Shown here in pieces: positions 25,889-33,945 of a stretch of DNA of 64,000 nt; within the stretch, counting starts at the first letter, position 1, and each line of letters opens with the position of its first letter. The notes under the pieces were generated by a model that was not told the DNA's origin, did not search any database, and was given only the letters and a program-made list of their open reading frames with translations. This DNA comes from Shimia_B sp038528385 (GTDB lineage Bacteria; Pseudomonadota; Alphaproteobacteria; Rhodobacterales; Rhodobacteraceae): contig JBCBET010000001.1 in assembly GCA_038528385.1 (NCBI GenBank), forward strand, positions 1-64,000, written 5' to 3'. A program made the position numbers and the translations under genes.

Positions 25889-26077
25889 TGTTCCGTGAGT
25901 GGAGGCTTTGAGCCGGGAACAGGGGAGTGGCGCCGCGAGATTACGCGGAAAGCGCTCCCATCCATTACAGCCGGGGCTCCCGACCCGGTCCTTGCACCCC
26001 GACTCTTCCCCGACTTGGGGGGTGACAAGATTACGGCGCTGTCTGTCCCGGCAGCGCCGTTTTCGTTCTGCGGGACA
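25889..26077 (+). ncRNA. Candidate structured RNA, identity unknown
   Basis: This 189-base stretch lacks a convincing gene but folds strongly. TGTTCCG (25889-25895) can pair with CGGGACA (26071-26077). Hairpin A has arms GGGA/GCGC/CGCG at 25923-25937 pairing with 25944-25959. Hairpin B pairs CCGGG (25971-25975) with CCCGG (25984-25988). Hairpin C pairs CTTGCACCCC (25991-26000) with GGGGTG-A-CAAG (26019-26029). A terminator-like hairpin with a short U-run follows. Size and long closing stem recall 6S RNA, but the separate inner hairpins do not fit its single rod. The SRP, RNase P and tmRNA hallmark sequences are absent. Confidence 0.5.
26033..26064 (+). terminator. Intrinsic terminator ending the RNA candidate
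   Basis: Stem ACGGCGCTG (26033-26041) pairs with CAGCGCCGT (26052-26060), followed directly by TTTC. It is oriented on the plus strand, where no protein gene ends within 200 bases, which supports a separate transcript. Confidence 0.65.
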
Positions 26078-26097
26078 CCTGAATTTTGAGCGCGCAC

Positions 26098-26128
26098 AAA
26101 AAAGGCCCGCCAGCGATGCCGGCGGGCC
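26098..26128 (-). terminator. Intrinsic terminator of the rpsB-tsf operon
   Basis: On the minus strand GGCCCGCC pairs with GGCGGGCC around a 9-base loop and is followed by six T. It lies 25 bases after the tsf stop. Confidence 0.93.
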
Positions 26129-26152
26129 CATTAAGATGTTGCAAGAAAACGG

Positions 26153-27034
26153 TTAGTTGCCGGCGGCCTTGGCCACCTCCTCGGCGAAGTTCTCTTCCTT
26201 CTTGGCGATGCCCTCGCCCACTTCGAGCCGCACGAAGCCGGTGATCTCCACGCCGGCCTCATTGGCGGCCGCCTCCACCGTGAGATCGGGGTTCACCACG
26301 AAGGCCTGGCCGAGCAGCGTGACCTCGGCCATGAACTTCTTCATGCGGCCCACGATCATCTTCTCGATGACGGCGTCGGGCTTGCCTGATTCTTTCGCGA
26401 TGTCGATCTGGACCTGGCGCTCCTTCTCCACGATAGCGGGATCGAGCTCCGCCTCGTCGAGCGCGGCGGGGTTCGCGGCGGCGATGTGCATGGCGACCTG
26501 TTTGCCGAAGGCCTCGTTGTCGCCCGCCATGGCCACGAGCACGCCGATCTTGCCCATGCCGGGGGCGGCGGCGTTGTGGACATAGCTCACGACCGTCTCG
26601 CCGTCGGTGACGACCTTGGCCATCCGGCGCAGCGTCATGTTCTCGCCGATGGTGGCCACGGCATCGGTGAGCATCTCGCTCACCGGCTTGCCGTCGATCT
26701 CGGCGGACGCGAGCGCATTGGCGTCGTCCACACCGAGCGCGGTCGCCGCGATCTTCGACACCATGGTCTGGAAATCAGCGTTCTTGGCGACGAAGTCGGT
26801 CTCCGAATTCACCTCCACCACCACGCCCGTGCCGCCCTCGACGGCCACGGCCACGAGGCCTTCGGCGGCGGTGCGCCCGGATTTCTTGGCCGCCTTCGCG
26901 AGGCCCTTGGTGCGCAGCCAGTCCATGGCCGCCTCCATGTCGCCGTCGGTCTCGGTGAGGGCCTTCTTGGCGTCCATCATGCCTGCGCCCGACTTTTCGC
27001 GCAGTTCTTTCACGAGTGCAGCGGTGATTGCCAT
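26153..27034 (-). CDS. tsf: Translation elongation factor Ts
   Basis: It exchanges GDP for GTP on EF-Tu. The 293-residue protein has an N-terminal UBA-like domain (LVKELREKSGAGMMDAKKALTETDGDMEAAMDWLR), the EF-Tu contact TDFVAKN, and the core repeats. It is co-directional with rpsB 73 bases upstream, the near-universal order. AGAGGAA precedes the ATG. A very long open stretch on the opposite strand is a GC-rich shadow. Confidence 0.98.
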   Translation of the reverse strand: MAITAALVKELREKSGAGMMDAKKALTETDGDMEAAMDWLRTKGLAKAAKKSGRTAAEGLVAVAVEGGTGVVVEVNSETDFVAKNADFQTMVSKIAATALGVDDANALASAEIDGKPVSEMLTDAVATIGENMTLRRMAKVVTDGETVVSYVHNAAAPGMGKIGVLVAMAGDNEAFGKQVAMHIAAANPAALDEAELDPAIVEKERQVQIDIAKESGKPDAVIEKMIVGRMKKFMAEVTLLGQAFVVNPDLTVEAAANEAGVEITGFVRLEVGEGIAKKEENFAEEVAKAAGN

Positions 27035-27107
27035 CTGCCTATTCCTCTTGCTCCTGGATGTGCCGCCGCGGGGCCAACCCGCAGCGGAGGGTCGTGTCTC
27101 GGACGGG

Positions 27108-27920
27108 TTAGCTCGCGGCAGGCGCGTCTTCGGCGGACGCCTCGGCAGGGGCCTCCGCGGGCGCCTCGGCGGTCACCGCCTCCTCGGCCACCGCCTCTTC
27201 CATCTCGCCCAGATCGATGCCCGCGGCCCCCATCTGCGCGGTCATGCCGTCGAGCGCCGCCCGGGCCGCCAGATCGCAGTAAAGCGCGATGGCGCGCGCC
27301 GCGTCGTCATTGCCCGGGATGATGTAGTCCACGCCGTCCGGCGAACAGTTGGTGTCCACCACGGCCACCACCGGAATGCCCAGCTTCTTGGCTTCCGCGA
27401 TGGCCAGGTCCTCCTTGTTGACGTCGATGACGAAGAGGAGGTCCGGCACGCCGCCCATCTCGCGGATTCCGCCGAGAGAGGCCTGCAGCTTCGCCTGGTC
27501 GCGCTCCATCCCGAGCCGCTCCTTCTTGGTGAGGCCCTCGGCCCCCTGCTCCATCTGCTCGTCGATGGCGCGCAGGCGGTTGATCGACTGGGAGACGGTC
27601 TTCCAGTTCGTGAGCGTCCCGCCCAGCCAGCGGTGGTTCATGTAGTACTGCGCGCATTTCTCCGCCGCCTCGGCGATGGGCGCCTGCGCCTGGCGCTTGG
27701 TGCCGACAAACAGCACGCGCCCGCCCTTGGCCACCGTCTCGCGGATGACGTTCAATGCCGCATCCAGCATCGGAACCGTCTGCGTCAGGTCCATGATGTG
27801 GATGCCGTTGCGGTCGCCGTAGATGAACTCGGCCATGCGCGGATTCCACCGCTGCGTCTGGTGGCCGAAATGCACGCCGGCTTCGAGAAGCTGGCGCATG
27901 GTGAACTCAGGAAGAGCCAT
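27108..27920 (-). CDS. rpsB: 30S ribosomal protein S2
   Basis: This 270-residue protein has MRQLLEAGVHFGHQTQRWNPRM at the N-terminus, IHIMDLTQTVPMLDAAL, FVGTKRQAQ, YYMNHRWLGGTLTNW and VIDVNKEDLAIAEAKKLGIPVVAVVDTNCSPDGVDYIIPGNDDA. The C-terminal roughly 30 residues are an Ala/Glu-rich tail, an extension beyond the roughly 240-residue core. It is first gene of rpsB-tsf, with AAAGGA before the ATG. Confidence 0.98.
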   Translation of the reverse strand: MALPEFTMRQLLEAGVHFGHQTQRWNPRMAEFIYGDRNGIHIMDLTQTVPMLDAALNVIRETVAKGGRVLFVGTKRQAQAPIAEAAEKCAQYYMNHRWLGGTLTNWKTVSQSINRLRAIDEQMEQGAEGLTKKERLGMERDQAKLQASLGGIREMGGVPDLLFVIDVNKEDLAIAEAKKLGIPVVAVVDTNCSPDGVDYIIPGNDDAARAIALYCDLAARAALDGMTAQMGAAGIDLGEMEEAVAEEAVTAEAPAEAPAEASAEDAPAAS

Positions 27921-28100
27921 GCCGTTATATCCTTTCCGGTTTCGATCCTCGGCGGGGCGTCAGAGCGCTCGGCTCAACCGGCGGACCTCCGGGGATGTCT
28001 CCCCCACGCGGCCCAAGCCCCACCTGCGAAGTGCGCGCCGTTTAGCCCCCAATGCCGCGCCGCGCAAGACCCTCCGAACACCATGAACAATGCTCAGGTC

Positions 28101-28146
28101 CCGTTTTCTTTGTGCCCCGTACTTCCCCCGGAGGGCCGCCGGAGGC
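28101..28146. repeat. Dispersed element, GTACTTCC...CCGGAGG type
   Basis: Reading CCGTTTTCTTTGTGCC then CGTACTTCCCCCGGAGG, this copy is the reverse complement of the type at 48642 and 58978. It lies in the 271-base gap between the divergent rpsB and psuK genes, just upstream of psuK. Nothing else was seen in the gap. Confidence 0.75.
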
Positions 28147-28191
28147 AATCCCGCCCTTGCCGCCCGCGCCGCCGCCCGCCATGGAGGCACC

Positions 28192-29094
28192 ATGACGCAA
28201 AAGCCCGCCCTTCCCGATATCCTGTGCATCGGCGCGGTCCTCTGGGACATCATCGGTCGCTCGGCGTCCTCGATGCGGGTGGGCTCGGACGTGCCGGGCC
28301 GGATATCGCGGCTTCCGGGGGGCGTGGCGCTCAACATCGCAGTGACGCTCCAGGGCTTCGGGCTCCGCACCGCGCTCCTGGCCGCCGTGGGCCGCGACGC
28401 CGAGGGCGACGAACTCATGGCCGCCCTCGACGCGCTCGGCCTCGTCACCGATTTTGCTTACCGCTCCGCCGACCTGCCCACCGACCGCTACATGGCCATA
28501 GAGGGCGCGAACGGCCTCATCTCCGCCATCGCCGACGCCCATTCGCTGGAGGCCGCGGGCGCCAAGATCCTGCGCCCCCTCTCGGACGGGCGCTTGGGCA
28601 CCCCAGCCGCGCCCTACCGCGGCATCGTCGCGCTCGACGGCAATCTCACGCTTCCGCTTCTCACCGAATGCGCCACCTCGCCCCTCTTCGCCGCAGCCGA
28701 CCTGCGCGTGGCGCCCGCCTCCCCGGGAAAGGCGGAGCGGCTCCTGCCCTTCCTCACCCATGGCCGCGCCACGCTCTACGTCAACAAGGAGGAGGCGGGG
28801 CTCCTGGCCAAGGCGACCTTCGACACCGCCCGCGCCGCCGCCGAGGCGCTCGTGGCGCGGGGCGCCCATCGCGCCCTCGTCACCGATGGCGGCACGAGCG
28901 CAGCCCTCGCCAGCGCCGCGGGCAGCCTCGCCAAATCCCCGCCGGAGGTCATGGTGGCCCGCGTCACCGGCGCGGGCGACACCTTCATGGCCGGCCACAT
29001 CGCCGCCGAGCGCGACGGCGCGGGGCCCGAGGCCGCCCTCGACCGCGCCATCGCCGCCGCCGCCACCTTCGTCGCCGGGGAGACGCCGTTTTGA
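28192..29094 (+). CDS. psuK: PfkB-family sugar kinase, probable pseudouridine kinase
   Basis: This 300-residue ribokinase-fold enzyme has an N-terminal DILCIGAVLWDIIGR, the substrate Gly-rich motif LPGGVALNIAVTLQGFG, and the C-terminal ATP/anion-hole signature VTGAGDTFMAGH. The assignment to pseudouridine kinase (pseudouridine to pseudouridine 5'-phosphate) rests on the 4-base TTGA overlap with psuG. GGAGG lies 6 bases before the ATG at 28192. Confidence 0.9.
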   Translation: MTQKPALPDILCIGAVLWDIIGRSASSMRVGSDVPGRISRLPGGVALNIAVTLQGFGLRTALLAAVGRDAEGDELMAALDALGLVTDFAYRSADLPTDRYMAIEGANGLISAIADAHSLEAAGAKILRPLSDGRLGTPAAPYRGIVALDGNLTLPLLTECATSPLFAAADLRVAPASPGKAERLLPFLTHGRATLYVNKEEAGLLAKATFDTARAAAEALVARGAHRALVTDGGTSAALASAAGSLAKSPPEVMVARVTGAGDTFMAGHIAAERDGAGPEAALDRAIAAAATFVAGETPF

Positions 29095-30017
29095 GACCCG
29101 ACATTCACTACTCGCAGGCCGTGGCCGCCGCCTGGGACGCGGGTGCCCCGCTCGTGGCGCTCGAAAGCACGATCATCACCCACGGCATGCCCTACCCGCA
29201 AAACCTCGAAACCGCCCGCGGTGTGGAGGAGGTCATCGCCACCGCCGGCGCCGTGCCGGCCACCATCGCCGTCCTCGACGGGCGGCTCCATGTGGGGCTC
29301 GAGGCGGCGGAGCTCGAGGCCCTGGCCCGGCGGCCCGACGCGATGAAGCTTTCGCGCGCCGACCTGGCCTTCGCGCTCGCCACAGGCGCGACCGGTGCCA
29401 CAACCGTGGCCGCCACCATGATCGCGGCCCATCTCGCGGGCATCGCCGTCTTCGCCACGGGCGGCATCGGCGGCGTCCACCGCGGCGCGCAAGAAAGCTT
29501 CGACATCTCCGCCGACCTGACGGAGCTCGCCCGGACGCCCGTGACGGTCGTGGCCGCGGGCGCCAAGGCCATCCTCGATCTCCCGAAGACGCTCGAGGTC
29601 CTCGAGACCCACGGCGTGCCCGTCATCGCCTACGGTCAGGACGCCTTCCCCGCCTTCTGGTCGCGGGACGCGGGCCTCTCCGCCCCGCTCCGCGCGGACA
29701 CCGCCGCCGAGATCGCCCGCGCCCACGAGATGCGGGGCGCCTTAGGCCTCGCGGGCGGGCAGCTCGTGGCCAATCCCATCCCGGCGGAAGCGGAGATCGC
29801 GCGCGACGTCATCGAGCCCCTCATCGCCCGCGCGCTGGCCGAGGCGGACGCCCAGGGCATCGCCGGCAAGGCCGTGACGCCCTTTCTCCTGGCGCGGATC
29901 TTCGAGCTCACCGAGGGCGCATCGCTCACCGCCAACATCGCGCTCGTGCGCAACAATGCGCGGCTCGGAGCGGAGATCGCCCGCCAACGTGTCACGCTGC
30001 GGGGCAGCATGTTGTGA
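29091..30017 (+). CDS. psuG: Pseudouridine-5'-phosphate glycosidase
   Basis: It splits pseudouridine 5'-phosphate to uracil and ribose 5-phosphate. The 308 residues match the family. Diagnostic blocks are ALESTIITHGMPYPQN, KLSRADLAFALATGATGATTVAATMIAAHLAGI, FATGGIGGVHRGAQESFDISADL, VVAAGAKAILDLPKTLEVLETHGVPVIAY and LVANPIPAE. The start is TTG at 29091, overlapping the kinase stop (TTGA) with GGGGAG eight bases upstream. The upstream in-frame open stretch is a shadow of psuK and other genes. Confidence 0.95.
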   Translation: MRPDIHYSQAVAAAWDAGAPLVALESTIITHGMPYPQNLETARGVEEVIATAGAVPATIAVLDGRLHVGLEAAELEALARRPDAMKLSRADLAFALATGATGATTVAATMIAAHLAGIAVFATGGIGGVHRGAQESFDISADLTELARTPVTVVAAGAKAILDLPKTLEVLETHGVPVIAYGQDAFPAFWSRDAGLSAPLRADTAAEIARAHEMRGALGLAGGQLVANPIPAEAEIARDVIEPLIARALAEADAQGIAGKAVTPFLLARIFELTEGASLTANIALVRNNARLGAEIARQRVTLRGSML

Positions 30018-30082
30018 AGCGGCCCGCGAGCGCGTAAATACGCCTGGACCCCAGTCGCTCCCCGGAAAATATCCCCACAGCC

Positions 30083-30853
30083 ATGGCCGCCACTCCCTTC
30101 GAAGACCTCAAGAAAAAGCGCCGGTCCGGCTGGATCAGCGGTATGCGCACCAATTTTCTCACCGGTCTCGTGGTCATCGCGCCCATCGGGCTCACGATCT
30201 GGCTGATCTGGACCGTGGTGGGATGGATCGACGGCTTCGTACTGCCGCTCATCCCCAATGGCTGGACACCCGACATCCTGCTCAGGCAGCTTCTCGGCCC
30301 CTGGGTGCGGGAGCTTCTGGGCATGGAAGGCCCCATCGACCCCGATTTCGCGCCCACCTCCATCCGCGGCGTGGGCGTCATCATCTTTCTCGTCTTCACC
30401 ATGCTCGTGGGCTGGATCGCCAAGGGCTTCATCGGGCGCTCGCTGCTCCGCTGGGCCGAGCAGCTGGTGGAGAGCATCCCCGTCGTCCGTTCGATCTATG
30501 GCGGGGTGAAGCAGATCGCCGAGACCGTTTTCAACCAGCAGGATACGAGCTTCGACAAGGCCTGCCTCGTCGAGTATCCGCGCAAGGATATCTGGGCCAT
30601 CGGCTTCATCTCCACCGAGGCCAAGGGCGAAATCGCCAAGCACAACCAGGCCGGAAGCGCCCTCGTCTCCGTCTTCGTGCCCACGACGCCGAACCCCACC
30701 TCGGGTTTTCTCCTCTTTTTCCCGAAGGACGACGTCATCGAGCTCGACATGAGCGTGGAGGACGCCGCCAAACTGGTGATTTCGGCGGGCCTCGTCTATC
30801 CCAACGGGAAGAACGGCGTGGACGTCATCGAGAAGCCCCAGGCCGCCGAGTAG
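30083..30853 (+). CDS. DUF502 family inner-membrane protein
   Basis: This 256-residue protein has two membrane helices (about 24-52 and 96-120) and the DUF502 signatures LTGLVVIAPIGLTIWLIW, SIPVVRSIYGGVKQI and VSVFVPTTPNPTSGFLLFFPKDDVIELDMSVEDAAKLVISAG. The family is widespread and of unknown function. The lysE-type gene follows after 10 bases, so they are probably co-transcribed. Confidence 0.93.
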   Translation: MAATPFEDLKKKRRSGWISGMRTNFLTGLVVIAPIGLTIWLIWTVVGWIDGFVLPLIPNGWTPDILLRQLLGPWVRELLGMEGPIDPDFAPTSIRGVGVIIFLVFTMLVGWIAKGFIGRSLLRWAEQLVESIPVVRSIYGGVKQIAETVFNQQDTSFDKACLVEYPRKDIWAIGFISTEAKGEIAKHNQAGSALVSVFVPTTPNPTSGFLLFFPKDDVIELDMSVEDAAKLVISAGLVYPNGKNGVDVIEKPQAAE

Positions 30854-30863
30854 CCCCCGCCCC

Positions 30864-31472
30864 ATGATCGAAGCCGCGCTGACCGGGTTCGTCACCGGCA
30901 CCACCCTCATCCTCGCCATCGGCGCCCAGAACGCCTTCGTGCTGCGCCAGGGGCTTCTCGGCGCCCATGTGGGGCCGCTGGTGCTGCTCTTCTCGCTGTC
31001 GGATCTGGTGCTGATGGCGGCGGGTGCGGCGGGCTTTAGCGCGGTGGTGACGCTCGTGCCGTGGTTTCCCACGGCGATGCTCCTCCTCGGCGCGGCGTTC
31101 CTGGGCGCCTACGGGCTCCTCAGGCTGCGCGCGGCCTGGACGGGGGCCTACGAAATGGCGCTCGCGGGCGGGACGCAGTCCCTGGGAAAGACGCTCGCCA
31201 TCGGCGCGGCGTTCACCTGGCTCAATCCCCATGTCTACCTCGACACCCTGGCGCTCATGGGCGCGATCTCCACGCAGTTCGAGGGCGCGAGCGGCAAGGT
31301 GGCCTTCGTGGCGGGGGGCAGCGCGTCGTCCTTCGTCTTCTTCTCGGTCTTGGGCTACGGCGCGCGCTGGCTCGCGCCGGTGATGCAGACCGCGGCGGCC
31401 TGGCGCTGGCTCGATGTGCTCGTCGGTTTCACCATGCTCGCGCTCGCCGCCACGCTCCTCGCCGGCCTCTAG
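30864..31472 (+). CDS. LysE/ArgO-type amino acid exporter
   Basis: This 202-residue inner-membrane protein has about six hydrophobic segments. The LysE/ArgO hallmarks are AIGAQNAFVLRQGLLG near the N-terminus and FTWLNPHVYLDTLALMG in the middle. Such proteins export basic amino acids such as lysine or arginine. It follows the DUF502 gene closely and ends in a tetraloop hairpin. Confidence 0.92.
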   Translation: MIEAALTGFVTGTTLILAIGAQNAFVLRQGLLGAHVGPLVLLFSLSDLVLMAAGAAGFSAVVTLVPWFPTAMLLLGAAFLGAYGLLRLRAAWTGAYEMALAGGTQSLGKTLAIGAAFTWLNPHVYLDTLALMGAISTQFEGASGKVAFVAGGSASSFVFFSVLGYGARWLAPVMQTAAAWRWLDVLVGFTMLALAATLLAGL

Positions 31473-31484
31473 ACCCGGCACGCA

Positions 31485-31543
31485 AGAATTTTCCGAAGAA
31501 AATTCTCGCCTCGCCCGCACACGAATTTCTTCGGAAATTCGTG
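31485..31543. terminator. Pair of AT-rich tetraloop hairpins between convergent genes
   Basis: The first hairpin has a perfect 9-bp stem, AGAATTTTC/GAAAATTCT, with CGAA loop (31485-31506). The second has a perfect 10-bp stem, CACGAATTTC/GAAATTCGTG, with a UUCG loop on the plus strand (31520-31543). Each could terminate one of the converging genes, lysE-type (plus) and patatin (minus). The two are related in sequence (shared GAATTT and GAA-ATTC arms), so they look like two copies of one element. Confidence 0.8.
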
Positions 31544-31547
31544 GCTG

Positions 31548-32552
31548 CTAGTCGAACATCGCCTTGAGATCCACGGAGCTTTCGACGCCGATCTTCTTGG
31601 CGTCGCCCGCCAGGAAGCGTCCCGCCGCGCGGCGCCCGGCGGCCTTGAGCTGGGCGATCACGGCGGCGTTGGGCACCGTCTTCGTGGCCACCGAAAGCTC
31701 CGTCATCAGCGCGTCGTCGGCGATCATGTGCACCTTGACGTCCTTCATCGTCCCCTCCTCCATCTTCTTTTCAGCGATGAGGCGCTTGACGAAGCTGATG
31801 GCGCGCAGCTCCCGGAAGAGCGAGGAGTTGAAGCTGATCTCGTTGATCCGGTTCTGGATCTCCTGGGGCGTCGTGGGCAGCTTCCGGCGCTCCAGCGGGT
31901 TGATGTTGATGATCACCACGTCATCGGGAAACGCGGGCTCGAAGAGCGGAAAGAGCGCCGGGTTCCCGGTATAGCCGCCGTCCCAATAGGCCTCGTCGTC
32001 GATTTCCACCGCCTGAAAGAGCGTGGGCAGGCAGGCCGACGCCATGATCGCCTCCGTCCCGATCTCGTCGCCTGCAAAGACGCGGATCTTGCCGGAGCGT
32101 ACATTCGTGGCGCAGATGAAAAGCGCGGGCCCCCGGTCGGCGCAAACCTCCGAATAGGAAAACCGCTCCACGATGCGGTGGAGCGGGTTGCGGTAAAGCG
32201 GCCCGTAGCCATAGGGCGAGAGCATCCGCGTGGAGAGGTCGCCGAGCATGTAGGGCACCGAAAACTCGATGCTGCGGGAGATCACGCTGGCCGGCAGAAC
32301 CTCGAGCCACGGGGCGATCTCGTCGTCCTCGGCCGCGCCCACCTGCGTCCAGAGCCAGTCGAGGTTTTCGCGCGCCGCCTCCCGCCCGCCATGGACGAGC
32401 CCGGCCTTGAGCGCGGCCCCGTTGAGCGCGCCGGCCGAGGTGCCCGTGATCGCCGCGATCTCGAGCGCGGGCTCCTCGAGCAGCCGGTCGAGCACGCCCC
32501 AGGTGAAGGAGCCATGGGCACCCCCGCCCTGGAGCGCGAGGTTGATCCGCAT
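31548..32552 (-). CDS. Patatin-like phospholipase/hydrolase
   Basis: This 334-residue protein has the patatin Ser-Asp dyad: oxyanion hole LQGGGAHGSF, nucleophile GTSAG and aspartate motif YWDGGYTGNPALFPL. There is no signal peptide. It lies 22 bases downstream of 3-hydroxybutyrate dehydrogenase on the same strand. That suggests a role in mobilising poly-3-hydroxybutyrate or lipids, since patatin-fold enzymes include PHB depolymerases; this is inference. The start at 32552 begins right at the conserved strand MRINLALQGGG. Confidence 0.9.
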   Translation of the reverse strand: MRINLALQGGGAHGSFTWGVLDRLLEEPALEIAAITGTSAGALNGAALKAGLVHGGREAARENLDWLWTQVGAAEDDEIAPWLEVLPASVISRSIEFSVPYMLGDLSTRMLSPYGYGPLYRNPLHRIVERFSYSEVCADRGPALFICATNVRSGKIRVFAGDEIGTEAIMASACLPTLFQAVEIDDEAYWDGGYTGNPALFPLFEPAFPDDVVIININPLERRKLPTTPQEIQNRINEISFNSSLFRELRAISFVKRLIAEKKMEEGTMKDVKVHMIADDALMTELSVATKTVPNAAVIAQLKAAGRRAAGRFLAGDAKKIGVESSVDLKAMFD

Positions 32553-32574
32553 CAAAGGCCTCTCTGGGGCGGTG

Positions 32575-33348
32575 TCACAGCGCCGTCCATCCGCCATCGA
32601 CGCTGATCGTCGTGCCAGTGATCTGGTCGGCGTCGCGCGAGCACAGAAACGCCGCCACCCCGCCGAGCTGATCGGTCGTCGCGAATTCCTTCGAGGGCTG
32701 GCGTTCGAGAAGCACCTTCTCGATCACCTCCTCCTCCGACATCTCGTATTTCTTCGCCGTGTCGGGGATCTGCGCCTCCACGAGCGGGGTTTTCACGTAG
32801 CCCGGGCAGATGGCGTTGGCGGTGATGGGCTCCTTGGCGGTCTCGAGCGCCACGACCTTCGTCATGCCCACCACGCCGTGCTTGGCGGCCACGTAGGCGC
32901 TTTTGTAGGGCGAGGCGGTGAGGCCGTGGGCCGAGGCCACGTTGATCACCCGCCCCCAGCCCGCCGCGCGCATCATCGGCAGGGCCGCGGCGGTGGTGTG
33001 AAAGGCCGACGACAGCATGATGGCGATGATCGCGTCCCACTTCTCCACCGGAAACTCGTCGATGGGCGCGACATGCTGGATGCCGGCATTGTTGATGAGC
33101 ACGTCGCAGCGCCCCGCCTTTTCGATGAGCGCGCGCGCCTCCGCGCCCGAGGACAGGTCCGCCTTGATGTAGCGGGCCTTGGTGTCGGTCTCCTCGCTGA
33201 TCTCCTCGGCGAGCTCGTGATCCTCGTCGCGGTCGGTGAAGGAGTTCAGGACCACGTCCATTCCCTCCTGAGCGAGCCGCCACGCGACCCCGAGCCCGAT
33301 CCCGGAATTCGATCCGGTGATCACGGCGGTTTTCCCTTCGAAATTCAT
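32575..33348 (-). CDS. bdhA: 3-hydroxybutyrate dehydrogenase
   Basis: This NAD-dependent short-chain dehydrogenase of 257 residues interconverts 3-hydroxybutyrate and acetoacetate. The cofactor motif is TGSNSGIGLGVA. NNAGIQHVAPIDEFPVEKWDAIIAI, the catalytic ASAHGL...SAYVAAKHG (Ser, Tyr, Lys), and the C-terminal TGTTISVDGGWTAL are near-diagnostic for BdhA. It is upstream of, and probably co-transcribed with, the patatin gene. Confidence 0.95.
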   Translation of the reverse strand: MNFEGKTAVITGSNSGIGLGVAWRLAQEGMDVVLNSFTDRDEDHELAEEISEETDTKARYIKADLSSGAEARALIEKAGRCDVLINNAGIQHVAPIDEFPVEKWDAIIAIMLSSAFHTTAAALPMMRAAGWGRVINVASAHGLTASPYKSAYVAAKHGVVGMTKVVALETAKEPITANAICPGYVKTPLVEAQIPDTAKKYEMSEEEVIEKVLLERQPSKEFATTDQLGGVAAFLCSRDADQITGTTISVDGGWTAL

Positions 33349-33754
33349 GAGTTGCGGCCCCCTCCCAGCGCTGATGCTGCAGCTGCACAGTGACCGAAAG
33401 CGCCCGAGCCGTAAAGATCGTGCGAATGCACGGTTTCCCCACTTTTTGCGCCCCCCACGAGGGACGGGCCCGCCCGGCTAGCGGGACCGGCAGGGGCGGC
33501 CGTCACCTGGTTATCGCTGCGTCCGTTCGGTGCATCCCGGACGTGACGGCGCCGGTCGGTCGGGCCCGCGGTCGTGACCTGCCCAGGAGCCTGATCGTCC
33601 CGCCGCAAGAGGGGTCTCGCTGAACTGGCGTTTTCCGATTGCGACGCTGGTGCAGCGCAGGCGGGCGGTGTTGCTCTGGCGGCTGGCGCGGGCGGCGCGA
33701 CCGCCGTTCTGCGGGGCGGTGCTGCCCCGCTGCGCTTGGGTGGGGAAGCAGGCC
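33349..33754. other. Non-coding stretch with no recognised feature
   Basis: About 400 GC-rich bases lie between bdhA (minus) and the terminator at 33755. It must hold the bdhA promoter near its left end. Open frames on both strands have no recognisable domain, no good ribosome binding site and atypical composition, so none is called. No mobile element was recognised. Confidence 0.5.
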
Positions 33755-33835
33755 AAAAAAAAACGCCGGCACAAGGCCGGCGTTAAGTCATTGAGGCAGG
33801 TTTCATACAGGCAAGAAACCTATCGAGCAGTGACC
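33755..33835 (-). ncRNA. Candidate small RNA with strong intrinsic terminator
   Basis: On the minus strand an 81-base segment would start near GTCACTGCTCG. It forms a hairpin AGGTTTC...GAAACCT (33821-33798) and ends in a terminator: stem AACGCCGGC/GCCGGCGTT (33784-33762) with loop CTTGT and a run of nine T. No protein gene ends here on this strand; the nearest minus-strand gene upstream is over 2 kb away. A -10-like TATACA lies at 33843-33838, but the -35 is poor. Size and layout suit a trans-acting sRNA. Confidence 0.5.
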
Positions 33836-33945
33836 TTTGTATAAGCAATCTCGCGCCTGACTTAAAGGTAAAAGTTTGAAAACACGCATATCGCCCCGTA
33901 ACCTCGGCCCCAAGAAAACAAAGCATCACAGGGATTGTCTCCAAA

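Noticed and set aside
25889..26077. Naming the structured RNA as 6S RNA
   Set aside because: Size is similar, but the stable internal hairpins break the single-rod fold, and genes usually near ssrS (such as the 5-formyltetrahydrofolate cyclo-ligase gene) are absent. Left unnamed.
25882..26097. Small open frames on both strands within the RNA candidate
   Set aside because: They have no ribosome binding sites, and the sequence is dominated by hairpins and a terminator, which fits RNA better than protein.
26607..29090. Very long open frame on the plus strand leading into psuG
   Set aside because: It runs antisense to tsf and rpsB and out of frame through psuK. The translated residues are low-complexity Arg/Pro/Ala-rich. 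Only the part from TTG 29091 is PsuG.
33349..33754. Possible remnant insertion sequence or small genes between bdhA and the YejA-like gene
   Set aside because: No transposase-like residues, terminal repeats or target duplication were recognised. Frames look random.
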